64,000 nt of DNA, from contig JAMPEV010000001.1 of the NCBI GenBank assembly GCA_023664955.1, positions 994,661-1,058,660 on the forward strand, given 5' to 3'. Positions within the stretch are counted from its first letter, which is position 1, and each line of letters starts with the position of its first letter. The stretch is from Duncaniella sp. (lineage in GTDB: Bacteria; Bacteroidota; Bacteroidia; Bacteroidales; Muribaculaceae). The translations under genes were made by a program, and so were the position numbers. The notes beneath the pieces were generated by a model that saw only the letters and a list, made by a program, of their open reading frames with translations, made no database searches and had not been told where the DNA came from. Positions 53,240 through 61,767 of the stretch are shown piece after piece.

Positions 53240-53620
53240 ATGAACATAGACAATCTTAAATCACAAATGCGCAAAGGGATGCTCGAATTCTGCGTGCTAT
53301 TGCTCTTGAAGCGAGGCGATGCCTATGCCTCAGAGATGATAGCGAGCTTGAAAGCAGCTCACCTAATCGTTATGGAAGGTACACTCTACCCCCTCCTCAC
53401 CCGTCTGAAAAATGACGGACTGCTTGCCTACCGATGGGAAGAATCCACCCAGGGTCCACCCAGAAAGTACTACTCAATCACCCCTGACGGACTAATTTTC
53501 CTTGAGCAATTACAAGAATCATGGAATGAAATCTCTCATTCAGTACGGCTCCTTACCGATGACACTCAAGTGTGCGAAATCATTATCACAAACTCTATTC
53601 CTAACCAGAAAGAAAATTAA
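53240..53620 (+). CDS. PadR family transcriptional regulator
   Basis: 126-aa winged-helix repressor. The start MNIDNLKSQMRKGMLEFCVL leads into the helix-turn-helix region (YASEMIASLKAAHLIVMEGT, LYPLLTRLKNDGLLAYRWEE) and the wing (GPPRKYYSITPDG), all PadR-typical. It most likely binds the inverted repeat upstream of its own gene. The gene lies 6 bp upstream of a PspC-domain gene, a common pairing in Bacteroidota. Possible inducers are membrane stress or amphipathic drugs, by analogy only. Confidence 0.92.
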   Translation: MNIDNLKSQMRKGMLEFCVLLLLKRGDAYASEMIASLKAAHLIVMEGTLYPLLTRLKNDGLLAYRWEESTQGPPRKYYSITPDGLIFLEQLQESWNEISHSVRLLTDDTQVCEIIITNSIPNQKEN

Positions 53621-53626
53621 ATCAGT

Positions 53627-54760
53627 ATGAAAAAGACTTTCCCAGTTAACATAAACGGCAAGATATATTACATTGATGAGGACGCATACCGCCTTCTCCA
53701 GGACTACCTCTCACAACTCCGCGCCACCTTTCCCGGACAGGAAGGGAAGGAGATTGTGGCAGATATCGAAAGCCGCATTTCCGAACTTTTCGACGAACGC
53801 ATGGCTTCAGGTGTCAATGTGATAGTGATTGAAGATGTAAACATGGTTATTGAGACCATGGGCCGCCCCGAAGAACTTTCAGATGAAGCCGACTTCAACA
53901 GTCCTGATCAGGAGCCAACTAACTGCCACATTGAGAATAGGCAAAATCATGCCACAATATGTCCCCCACCCCCTCCCGTGCACAAAAAACTTTACCGGGA
54001 CATCCGCCACAAAGTGTTTGGCGGCGTGGTGGCAGGCCTGGCTCAGTATCTTGGATGGGATGCCACAATGATGCGAATTCTTTTGGTAATCATAGCCTTC
54101 TTCCCCACCCCCTTCATCTCTGTGTCGGCATGGGGATGTGTGGTAATATATCTAATAGCATGGATGGTAATCCCGGCTGCCACTACCCCGCGACAGATTC
54201 TTGAAATGCAAGGACAACCGGTTAATATCGACACCGTGGGACAAACAGTAATCAACAACTCCGTTCCACCCGTGGCTCCGGTACCGGGCGAGAACCCCGG
54301 AGGATTCAGCAGTTTTCTTAACACACTGCTATCGATTGTGGCAAAGTGCATCGTCGCCCTATTTGGGTTTTGTGCAGGATGTACTGCCCTCACGGTCGGA
54401 TTCCTGACCATCGTACTCCTCGCACAACTCGGCATATTCCATTTTGAAGGAAGTATCGGTCTACTTGACGCATTCAACATCAATCCCGAAATTCCATATA
54501 TGCGAGCATGGGCGCTTGTGTGCGTATTCATGTCAATTTTCATCCCTGCATTGGCCATTTGTCGGGCAGCAATAGGATATTTGTTTAACCTCAAGGGAAT
54601 CTCAACACCCATATTGATAACAGCCGTGGTCCTCGAGGTCATTTTTATCGCCGCAGCAACGATTTTCTATAATCTTGACACCACCGACTCAAGCAACTAT
54701 GCACTGTCCATTGCCACTACTGTGCTACCCTCCACAATCCTTCCACCAGTTATCTCTTGA
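53627..54760 (+). CDS. PspC-domain membrane protein
   Basis: 377 aa. The N-terminal ~90 residues are a cytoplasmic domain (VNINGKIYYIDEDAYRLLQD, IVIEDVNMVIETMGRPEEL). A PspC domain follows (KLYRDIRHKVFGGVVAGLAQ, then a helix with YLIAWMVIPA near residue 180), and three further hydrophobic helices come after it. PspC proteins sense or counter envelope stress. Cotranscribed with padR, which probably controls it. No other Psp genes are nearby. Confidence 0.88.
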   Translation: MKKTFPVNINGKIYYIDEDAYRLLQDYLSQLRATFPGQEGKEIVADIESRISELFDERMASGVNVIVIEDVNMVIETMGRPEELSDEADFNSPDQEPTNCHIENRQNHATICPPPPPVHKKLYRDIRHKVFGGVVAGLAQYLGWDATMMRILLVIIAFFPTPFISVSAWGCVVIYLIAWMVIPAATTPRQILEMQGQPVNIDTVGQTVINNSVPPVAPVPGENPGGFSSFLNTLLSIVAKCIVALFGFCAGCTALTVGFLTIVLLAQLGIFHFEGSIGLLDAFNINPEIPYMRAWALVCVFMSIFIPALAICRAAIGYLFNLKGISTPILITAVVLEVIFIAAATIFYNLDTTDSSNYALSIATTVLPSTILPPVIS

Positions 54761-54856
54761 CACGAGCCCAGTACTTTCTCCACCACCCCTCTCCTATCCA
54801 CTTCTCTCCTCACCGGGTGTTATAAACGCCCATTAGCTTTCTCAATACTAATTAAG

Positions 54857-54890
54857 ACCGGACCACGACGTGAGTCGCCGTCCGGTTTTC
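54857..54890 (+). terminator. Terminator of padR-pspC
   Basis: ACCGGAC (54857-54863) pairs with GTCCGGT (54880-54886), followed by TTTCC. It lies 16 bp before the end of the convergent xseA gene. Confidence 0.7.
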
Positions 54891-54905
54891 CGTTTGATAG
54901 AGAGA

Positions 54906-56210
54906 TTATCCAGTGGTAGTCCTGGAGACTATGACACCATCAGCAAGAGTTGTTTCAATAACCGCATCTTCCGGAAGAAATCCGGCCGATGTGATGGCTT
55001 TGCCATTGAAACGAGTTATGGAGTATCCACGGCTCAAAGTGGCCTGCGGAGATAATACTTTAAGCAAATCCTCAATGGAATTGAGGCGAGTACGACGGCG
55101 TTCCAGGGTAATATCTAATGCATTGTGCATACGGTCGGTAATACGGTTGAGACGAGTATGCTCAGGCTGGAGACGGCGGTTAATCCCCTCAGCAAGCCCC
55201 ATCATATTGCGGTCGAGTCGTTTACGCGCATTGTCGATGGCTTTTGCAGGCAGATATGGCAATGAAGCTGAAATATAAGCCAATTGTTCACGATTACCTG
55301 CGAGAATTGATGATGCCACATGATGTATCGACGAGGCCAGACTGTCGAGTCTTGTCAGCGCCTCTCCACCCCTGCCAATGAGCCATTCGGCAGCGGCTGT
55401 CGGTGTCTTAACTCGCATATTGGCAACATAATCGAGCACGGTAATATCTCGTTCGTGTCCTAAACCTATTATAATCGGCAAAGGGAATTGTGCCACGTTA
55501 GCTGCAAGATCATAGTTTTCAAACGAAGCCAAATCACTTGTAGCGCCACCGCCGCGAATTATCACCACACAGTCCCAATCCTCCTCCTCCATAGCGATTT
55601 GTTCAAGCGCACCAATAATTGACATTGGGGACTGAACACCTTGCATCAGAGCCGGGAATAGCTTTGTAGTGAATTTCAGACGGTAATCATTACTATAGAG
55701 TTGATGGATAAAGTCGCCATACCCGGCCGCACCGGGAGCAGAGACAACAGCGATACGTAGTGGCACATCACACCAGTCCAGCGAACGGTTCAAGTCAATC
55801 ACACCTTCCCTTTTCAACCGGACAAGGATCTCCATACGTATCCTCAACAGATCGCCAAGTGTATAGGCGGGGTCAATGTCTGTGATATTCAGCGAAAGTC
55901 CGTAGGAGGGATGGAAATTAACTGATACCTGCACCATAACCTTCATTCCACTGTCAAGTCGTTGACCTGTGGCAGCAAAGAAGTCTGCGTCAATGCGAGC
56001 ATACACTGAGCGCCAGATAGTTGCGCGCACCCTAGCAATCGGCTCGCCGGTGTCGGGATGCTTCTGAATAAGTTCCAAATAACAGTGACCGCTGCGGCGT
56101 AAATCCGACGTCTCAGCGGTGACCCAAACATTTCTCAGCGAGCTTGATGTGTTGAGCAAACCGCTGATTCTCCCCGTAAGCTCCTCAAGTGTAATATAAC
56201 TCTGCGGCAT
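54906..56210 (-). CDS. xseA: Exodeoxyribonuclease VII large subunit
   Basis: 434-aa nuclease subunit that degrades single-stranded DNA. The N-terminal OB-fold (VWVTAETSDLRRSGHCYLEL) is followed by the catalytic part: IRGGGATSDLASFENYDLA, IIGLGHERDITVLDYVA and VKTPTAAAEWLI. A long helical C-terminal region (ending RGYSITRFNGKAI) is typical. The small subunit gene xseB is normally next but none is found downstream here. A TAAATTTG -7 box (56236-56243, minus) lies upstream. Confidence 0.93.
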   Translation of the reverse strand: MPQSYITLEELTGRISGLLNTSSSLRNVWVTAETSDLRRSGHCYLELIQKHPDTGEPIARVRATIWRSVYARIDADFFAATGQRLDSGMKVMVQVSVNFHPSYGLSLNITDIDPAYTLGDLLRIRMEILVRLKREGVIDLNRSLDWCDVPLRIAVVSAPGAAGYGDFIHQLYSNDYRLKFTTKLFPALMQGVQSPMSIIGALEQIAMEEEDWDCVVIIRGGGATSDLASFENYDLAANVAQFPLPIIIGLGHERDITVLDYVANMRVKTPTAAAEWLIGRGGEALTRLDSLASSIHHVASSILAGNREQLAYISASLPYLPAKAIDNARKRLDRNMMGLAEGINRRLQPEHTRLNRITDRMHNALDITLERRRTRLNSIEDLLKVLSPQATLSRGYSITRFNGKAITSAGFLPEDAVIETTLADGVIVSRTTTG

Positions 56211-56300
56211 GACAATGGTGATGATAATATCTCCGCAAATTTAAGCATTTTTTGGTAATAATATCCGTAAAAATGGTAAACTATCACGACTAAAAGGTGT

Positions 56301-56329
56301 TAAATTTGTAGTGTGATATACTATATCAC
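56301..56329 (+). promoter_or_regulatory. Candidate promoter and 17-bp palindromic operator
   Basis: TAAATTTG (56301-56308) fits a -7 box, and a perfect odd palindrome GTGATATACTATATCAC (56313-56329) sits where transcription should start. The best target is the DXS-like gene at 56545, across the inverted-repeat element. No -33 TTTG is seen. Confidence 0.4.
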
Positions 56330-56367
56330 TCTACCACCTACAGGAATTCAATTATAATCATCAATCC

Positions 56368-56531
56368 TAAGTAAGTGAGCAGAATTATTCATAGTTATAA
56401 TGTGAGCAGGACGATGAATGATTTTGCACTTATGACGATGGCGCATAGCCGTAGCTCTGTAACTGAGGGACAAGGGCAAAAGCGTCGTAATGATTAGAGG
56501 ATAACAATGAATAATTCTGCTCACTTACTTA
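56368..56531. repeat. 164-bp element with 31-bp terminal inverted repeats
   Basis: The 31-nt left end (TAAGTAAGTGAGCAGAATTA... at 56368-56398) matches the reverse complement of the right end (56501-56531) with one mismatch. The interior has more imperfect pairing (GACGA..TTTTGC with GCAAAA..GTCGT) and a GGCGCATAGCC mini-hairpin. No open frame. It is MITE-like, or one very long RNA hairpin in the leader of the gene at 56545. Confidence 0.8.
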
Positions 56532-56544
56532 ATATAATATCGTA

Positions 56545-58287
56545 ATGAAATTCAACATTAATGAACTTCACAGCCCGGCTGACATCAAGAATCTCGACCT
56601 CACCCAGCTCACCGACCTCAGCGAAGAGCTAAGAGCCGTATTATTGAAGAAACTTGGAGCACACGGCGGACACGTAGGACCTAATCTTGGCGTGGTGGAG
56701 GCCACGGTAGCACTACATTATGTATTTGACGCTCCGAGAGATAAGATAGTGTATGATGTATCGCACCAGAGCTATGTCCACAAAATGCTCACGGGACGTA
56801 TAGCATCATTCCTTGACCCGGCCAAGTATGACGATGTGACAGGCTACACCTGTCCGCGAGAAAGCGAGTATGATCTTTTTGAAGTGGGTCACACCTCAAC
56901 ATCCATCTCACTTGCCACCGGACTCGCAAAGGCTCGTGACCTCCAAGGCGGCAAAGAGAATGTGGTGGCATTCATCGGCGACGCCTCCCTTGGCGGCGGT
57001 ATGGCTCTTGAGGCTTTGGATTTCGGGCCGACGTTGAAATCAAACTTCATCGTGGTGCTTAACGACAATCAGATGTCGATCGCCGAAAATCATGGCGAAC
57101 TGTATGAACACCTCACAGAGCTACGTAACACAAACGGCACCTCATCAAACAATATCTTCAAAGCCCTTGGCTACCAATATATATATGTGCGTGAAGGCAA
57201 CGATCTCGAATCGCTCATAAAGGCATACAAAGCCGCGAAGGATGCAGACCATGCCGTGCTCGTGCACATTAACACAATGAAGGGCTTGGGATTGCCATGC
57301 GCCGAAGAGAACAAAGAAGCGTTCCACTTCCATGCGCCATTTGACCTTAAGAGCGGAAACGCTCTTAGAGCGTACGAAGGCGAGGATTATGACGGCATAT
57401 TCTGTCGCCATATGCTCATCCGCATGCGTGACGATGAGAAAATCGTCACAATGACTGCCGGGACTCCCGGTGCTTACGGTTTTACACCTGAACGCCGTGC
57501 AGCCGCCGGCAAACAATTTGTCGATGTGGGCATATGCGAGCAGCAATGTACCACCATGGCTGCCGGGCTTGCACGCGGCGGCTGCCGCCCTGTGTTCGGG
57601 GTTGTTTCCACCTTCTTGCAGCGAGCATACGACCAATTGTCGCATGACGTAGCCATAAACAATCTCCCGGTAGTGTTCGTGGAATTCTACGGAGGAGCCA
57701 CAGGAGGCATGACCGACATGACCCACCTTGGATACTTCGACATTGCGATGGTTTCCAATATTCCAAACATCATGTACCTTGCACCGACCACAGCCGAGGA
57801 GTATATATCAATGGTCGACTGGGCAATTGACCAGACCGAACACCCGGTTGTAATCCGCACGCCGGGGGGACAAGTAGCACATAGCGACCGCCCGGTAGAT
57901 GTGGACTTCGAGAAATATGATGTGGTAGAGGATGGTTCAGATGTGGCCATAATAGCCGAAGGCAATATGCTATACACAGCACTTGACGCAGCCAAATTGC
58001 TTAAAAACAAGGGCATATTACCGACAGTAATCAATCCTCGAATTCTTTCCAAAGTAGACGAAGTAACCCTTGACGCACTTAAGGGATACCGCAAAGTAAT
58101 CACCATGGAGGATGGAATACTCGACGGAGGCTTCGGACAGAAAGTAGCAGCTTATCTTGGCGATTCTAATGTCGATGTGGTATGCCTTGGTTTGAAGAAG
58201 GAATTCCTCGACCGCTTCAACATTGCAGAAGTCCTCAGAGCCAACTGTCTTACTGCCCCACAAGTCGCTGAAATAGCGATGGAATAG
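56545..58287 (+). CDS. DXS-like thiamine-diphosphate enzyme, divergent
   Basis: 580 aa, similar throughout to 1-deoxy-D-xylulose-5-phosphate synthase (usually about 620-640 aa). Retained: GGHVGPNLGVVEATVALHYV and VSHQSYVHKMLTGR (the two His of the DXS N-half), GDASLGGGMALEALD plus LNDNQMSI (thiamine motif, but GDA instead of GDG), HFHAPFD, and GICEQQCTTMAAGLA with the catalytic Glu. Changed by eye: the arginine of DRAGLVGADG (Arg420 in E. coli) and that of RYPRG (Arg478) are replaced, and Asp427 is not aligned. These bind the phosphate of glyceraldehyde-3-phosphate, so the acceptor may differ. It is likely not the housekeeping dxs. Upstream lies the 164-bp repeat. Confidence 0.8.
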   Translation: MKFNINELHSPADIKNLDLTQLTDLSEELRAVLLKKLGAHGGHVGPNLGVVEATVALHYVFDAPRDKIVYDVSHQSYVHKMLTGRIASFLDPAKYDDVTGYTCPRESEYDLFEVGHTSTSISLATGLAKARDLQGGKENVVAFIGDASLGGGMALEALDFGPTLKSNFIVVLNDNQMSIAENHGELYEHLTELRNTNGTSSNNIFKALGYQYIYVREGNDLESLIKAYKAAKDADHAVLVHINTMKGLGLPCAEENKEAFHFHAPFDLKSGNALRAYEGEDYDGIFCRHMLIRMRDDEKIVTMTAGTPGAYGFTPERRAAAGKQFVDVGICEQQCTTMAAGLARGGCRPVFGVVSTFLQRAYDQLSHDVAINNLPVVFVEFYGGATGGMTDMTHLGYFDIAMVSNIPNIMYLAPTTAEEYISMVDWAIDQTEHPVVIRTPGGQVAHSDRPVDVDFEKYDVVEDGSDVAIIAEGNMLYTALDAAKLLKNKGILPTVINPRILSKVDEVTLDALKGYRKVITMEDGILDGGFGQKVAAYLGDSNVDVVCLGLKKEFLDRFNIAEVLRANCLTAPQVAEIAME

Positions 58288-58377
58288 AGAAATCAAACTG
58301 CTATTTTAGGAATACGCATTTGATTATAATAATGAACTGATTTGAACTACTTATAAAAAGTCTAAATCTGTTCTATA

Positions 58378-58416
58378 AAATACCGACATCCGCCCTTGGA
58401 AGTCGGTATTTTTTTA
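58378..58416 (+). terminator. Terminator of DXS-like gene
   Basis: AAATACCGAC pairs with GTCGGTATTT across 14 nt and runs into a T-tract. It overlaps the -33 region of the next promoter. Confidence 0.8.
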
Positions 58417-58425
58417 CTAAATTTG
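58396..58425 (+). promoter_or_regulatory. Promoter of arabinofuranosidase gene
   Basis: TTG (58396-58398), 19 bp, TAAATTTG (58418-58425), with the -33 placed in the loop of the preceding terminator hairpin. Leader about 15 nt. Confidence 0.65.
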
Positions 58426-58445
58426 CGAAAATAATTAATTACATC

Positions 58446-60434
58446 ATGAGAACATTTACACAGCGTATTTCATCACTAATGCTTGCCGCAATCGGTGGAC
58501 TTGGTATCGTCAGTGGACAGACCGCAACCAACACAATGGTGATTCAAACCAACAAGGTTGGAGCTGAGATCCAACCGACTATGTACGGCTTATTTTTTGA
58601 AGACATCAACTACGGAGCCGACGGCGGTCTTTATGCCGAAATGGTAAAGAACCGCTCATTTGAATTTCCGCAGAATTTCATGGGCTGGAACACATTCGGA
58701 AATGTACAGCTCAAAGAGGATGGACCATTTGAGCGCAATCCGCATTACGTTCGCCTCTCTGACCCCGGCCACCGCCACAAACGCACCGGACTTGACAATG
58801 AAGGATTCTTCGGAGTGGCATTCAAAAAAGGCGAGCATTATCGCTTCTCCGTGTGGGCACGCTCAGCCACCGAAGCCGACGGAAAAATCCGCGTCGAGCT
58901 AATCGATCCCTCGTCAATGGGCGAGACTCAAGTGATGGCAAAGCAGGATATTGATGTCATTTCCCCGGAGTGGAAAAAGTACACCGTCACCCTTACCCCC
59001 ACAGAGACAGTGGCCAAGGGTCGCCTACGCATCTTCCTTGCTTCCAATAATGACGTTGATCTTGAACATGTGTCCCTTTTCCCTGTTGACACTTGGAAAG
59101 GGCATGAAAACGGACTCCGCAAAGACCTAGCACAAAAACTTGCTGATGTTAATCCCGGTCTGCTCCGTTTTCCGGGTGGCTGTATTGTGGAAGGTACTGA
59201 CCTTGGGACTCGCTACCAGTGGAAAAACACTGTAGGGACGGTTGAGAATCGCCCTCTGAATGAAAATCGTTGGGAATACACATTCCAGCACCGCTTTTTC
59301 CCTGACTATTTCCAAAGCTACGGCCTTGGCTTCTTTGAGTTCTTCCAGCTCGCTGAGGAGATTGGAGCCGAACCGCTTCCTGTGCTCAACGTCGGACTCG
59401 CTTGTCAGTATCAGAACAACGACCCGTCAGCCCATGTGCCGGTGGATGAGCTTCAGCCATATATCCAAGATGCCATTGACCTCATAGAATTTGCCAACGG
59501 CGACACTACAACAACCTGGGGTGCTCTTCGTGCGCAGATGGGACACCCTGCACCATTCGACATGAAATTTATAGGCATCGGTAATGAACAGTGGGGCGAA
59601 ACTTACCCCGAACATCTCAAGCCATTCGTTACCGCCCTTCGCGAAAAACACCCGGAAATCAAAATTGTAGGTTCATCAGGCCCAAACTCCGAAGGCAAGG
59701 AATTTGACTATCTATGGCCCGAGATGAAGAAATTAGGTGCTGACCTCGTCGACGAACATTTCTACCGTCCGGAAGCTTGGTTCCTCGCACAAGGCTCACG
59801 CTACGACAATTACGACCGCAAGGGCCCAAAGGTGTTTGCAGGTGAATACGCCTGTCACGGCAAAGGGAAGAAATGGAACCATTTCAACGCATCACTCCTC
59901 GAAGCTGCATTCATGACCGGACTTGAACGCAATGCCGACGTGGTCCACATGGCCACTTACGCTCCGCTATTCGCACATGTCGAAGGCTGGCAGTGGCGTC
60001 CTGACATGATATGGTTTGACAATCTTGAGTCATTCCCCACCTCAAGCTATTATGTGCAGCAGCTATATGCGTCTAACAAGGGCACCAATGTCCTTCCGCT
60101 CACCATGGACAAGAAGCCGGTGACAGGCGCAGAAGGTCAGAACGGACTTTTCGCAAGTGCGGTAATCGACAAGAACAAAGGGGAATACATTGTAAAAGTT
60201 GCCAATACAAGCGGCACCGAACAACCGCTCACCCTTGACTTCGCAGGGATGAAGAAAAACGTCAAATTAACTTCATGCAAAGTCATCACACTCAACGCAC
60301 CGACACCGGAATCAGAGAACTCACTTGAGAATCAGAACGTGGTATCGCCCAAAGAGAGCATCCTACCCATTGATGGCCAGTCGCTCACCACATCAATTCC
60401 ACCTCTCACCTTTCAGGTTTACATTCTGAAATAG
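58446..60434 (+). CDS. Alpha-L-arabinofuranosidase (GH51)
   Basis: 662-aa secreted glycosidase with a signal peptide (MRTFTQRISSLMLAAIGGLG, cut near VSGQT). The start of the mature protein, GAEIQPTMYGLFFEDINYGA, is the GH51 signature. A carbohydrate-binding-like beta domain (residues about 80-215) interrupts the barrel. The acid/base Glu is in GIGNEQWGETYP near residue 380 and the nucleophile Glu in VFAGEYACHG near residue 460. A C-terminal beta-sandwich follows. It releases arabinose from arabinans or arabinoxylans. No arabinose operon is adjacent. Confidence 0.94.
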   Translation: MRTFTQRISSLMLAAIGGLGIVSGQTATNTMVIQTNKVGAEIQPTMYGLFFEDINYGADGGLYAEMVKNRSFEFPQNFMGWNTFGNVQLKEDGPFERNPHYVRLSDPGHRHKRTGLDNEGFFGVAFKKGEHYRFSVWARSATEADGKIRVELIDPSSMGETQVMAKQDIDVISPEWKKYTVTLTPTETVAKGRLRIFLASNNDVDLEHVSLFPVDTWKGHENGLRKDLAQKLADVNPGLLRFPGGCIVEGTDLGTRYQWKNTVGTVENRPLNENRWEYTFQHRFFPDYFQSYGLGFFEFFQLAEEIGAEPLPVLNVGLACQYQNNDPSAHVPVDELQPYIQDAIDLIEFANGDTTTTWGALRAQMGHPAPFDMKFIGIGNEQWGETYPEHLKPFVTALREKHPEIKIVGSSGPNSEGKEFDYLWPEMKKLGADLVDEHFYRPEAWFLAQGSRYDNYDRKGPKVFAGEYACHGKGKKWNHFNASLLEAAFMTGLERNADVVHMATYAPLFAHVEGWQWRPDMIWFDNLESFPTSSYYVQQLYASNKGTNVLPLTMDKKPVTGAEGQNGLFASAVIDKNKGEYIVKVANTSGTEQPLTLDFAGMKKNVKLTSCKVITLNAPTPESENSLENQNVVSPKESILPIDGQSLTTSIPPLTFQVYILK

Positions 60435-60567
60435 CACTTTCCACATAACAGTTCCTATCGATTAAAATAATTTGGCAGAGTTTAATCGACATTTAACTGC
60501 CTTGCGCTTCATCCGGGGTTAATCATAACCACGTCTTCCAGCCGGATTGTCGGGAGAAGTGGATACA

Positions 60568-60609
60568 GTGACCCCGTTTGGGAGAGGACGCTTCATGAAG
60601 CGTCCGTAC
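60568..60609 (+). repeat. Palindromic repeat, family 2 copy d (core only)
   Basis: GTGACCCCGTTTGGGAGA leads into GGACGCTTCATGAAGCGTCC (60586-60605), a 20-bp perfect palindrome. Same layout as the cores at 15401-15446, 15630-15649 and 29204-29224, with compensating differences within the arms. Confidence 0.75.
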
Positions 60610-60653
60610 AAAAAGATGAAAGTACCTATTTGCTTTTTACATTCACCAATATC

Positions 60654-60693
60654 AAAAAGCCGAAACATCCTGTGGTGGATGTTTCGGCTTTTT
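60654..60693. terminator. Bidirectional terminator
   Basis: AAAAAGCCGAAACATCC pairs perfectly with GGATGTTTCGGCTTTTT across a 6-nt loop. A/T tracts at both sides allow use by both the arabinofuranosidase and the convergent M23 peptidase genes. Confidence 0.9.
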
Positions 60694-60844
60694 GCAATTA
60701 AAACCTATGAGAAATTGAACGAGTCTGCCTTTTGTTGAATGTTAGCCCGGTGAAGATGTCTCTCATTAAGCACCTGGGCAAGATGACTGGAATTTTCAGT
60801 GGGAACAATCCGTTTAGCTTTGAGAGCGCCCAAATCCAAGCCGG
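60694..60844. other. Spacer downstream of M23 peptidase gene, no gene seen
   Basis: No open frame, RNA gene or repeat could be supported between the bidirectional terminator and the stop codon of the leftward peptidase gene. Confidence 0.35.
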
Positions 60845-61675
60845 TTATTTCTTTGCTGTGGTTTTGCGCACTGTTGATTTGCGGGTAGTGCGGCGCTTTG
60901 CGTATTTCTTTGATGACCTCTTAGCGGGAGCATATTTCTGAGACTTTGCGTAAGTACGCTTGTCAAATGAGAATATATCCTTGTGGGTCACTTGGTTTTC
61001 AAAGTCGATAATGGCGGTGGGATTGATGGGGATGCCGAGATAACGAGTCTCGAAATGGAGGTGAGCGCCGGTGCTGCGACCGGTATTGCCACCGAGAGCT
61101 ATCGGTTCTCCGGCCTTTACATATTGATCGGGCTTTACTAGGAAGCGGCTGAGATGTCCGTAGACGGTCTCCATGCCGTTTGTGTGGCGAATCACCACGT
61201 AGTAACCATAGCCTCTTCTCTCATATTTAGTAAGGCGAACTCTGCCGGAGAAAGCAGCACGCACTGTATCACCAACTTGAAGCTTTAGGTCGATACCATA
61301 GTGCATGCGGCGGAAACGAGAACGGTAACCATAGTTGGAAGTCACATGTCCGGGGCAAGGAGTCACGTACTCCGACACGTCAATGTCGTGATGGTCAGGA
61401 ATAGTGACAGCGGTACCGTAAGGATTCACACGGTCGCTGTTCCAAAATTGGCCAAAAATTTCCTCATCAAAACGGGCTTCGCGTTCCTTAAGGTCATTGA
61501 GGAGAATGTTGTTATTTTCAATCTTAAAGGGATTGGAAGCGGACTTTTGGTTGGCAATCAAAGAGCTATGCTGATTGGCATGTGATACAGGGAGTTTAAG
61601 CTGAGCCTGGGCAGATATGCCTGTTAGTGAAATGAGGGATAAAGCTAATATTTTGCCAAGTTTCTTAAATGTCAT
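60845..61675 (-). CDS. M23 family peptidoglycan endopeptidase
   Basis: 276 aa from the ATG at 61675 (MTFKKLGKILALSLISLTGI, a signal peptide cut near AQAQ). The LytM-type zinc domain has RMHYGIDLKLQVGDTV (His and Asp ligands, near residue 125) and GAHLHFETRY (HxH) near residue 205, with GNTGRSTG between. It cuts peptide cross-links in the cell wall. The C-terminal ~30 residues are Lys/Arg/Thr-rich and may bind wall polymers. A possible earlier start at 61702 adds nine residues before the signal peptide and is not preferred. Confidence 0.92.
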   Translation of the reverse strand: MTFKKLGKILALSLISLTGISAQAQLKLPVSHANQHSSLIANQKSASNPFKIENNNILLNDLKEREARFDEEIFGQFWNSDRVNPYGTAVTIPDHHDIDVSEYVTPCPGHVTSNYGYRSRFRRMHYGIDLKLQVGDTVRAAFSGRVRLTKYERRGYGYYVVIRHTNGMETVYGHLSRFLVKPDQYVKAGEPIALGGNTGRSTGAHLHFETRYLGIPINPTAIIDFENQVTHKDIFSFDKRTYAKSQKYAPAKRSSKKYAKRRTTRKSTVRKTTAKK

Positions 61676-61767
61676 TTTAATTGTTTTCGTGGTTCCTTGC
61701 AAGAGGAGAGTTAATGATGAAACTATTACCTAAGTGAGGAGGATGATTGGATTTAAGGACGAACTCC

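Noticed and set aside
54043..54642. 199-codon minus-strand frame inside the PspC gene
   Set aside because: Antisense to hydrophobic helices of a real gene, which often leaves open shadow frames.
57145..57726. 193-codon minus-strand frame inside the DXS-like gene
   Set aside because: Shadow frame opposite conserved thiamine-enzyme motifs; no domain evidence.
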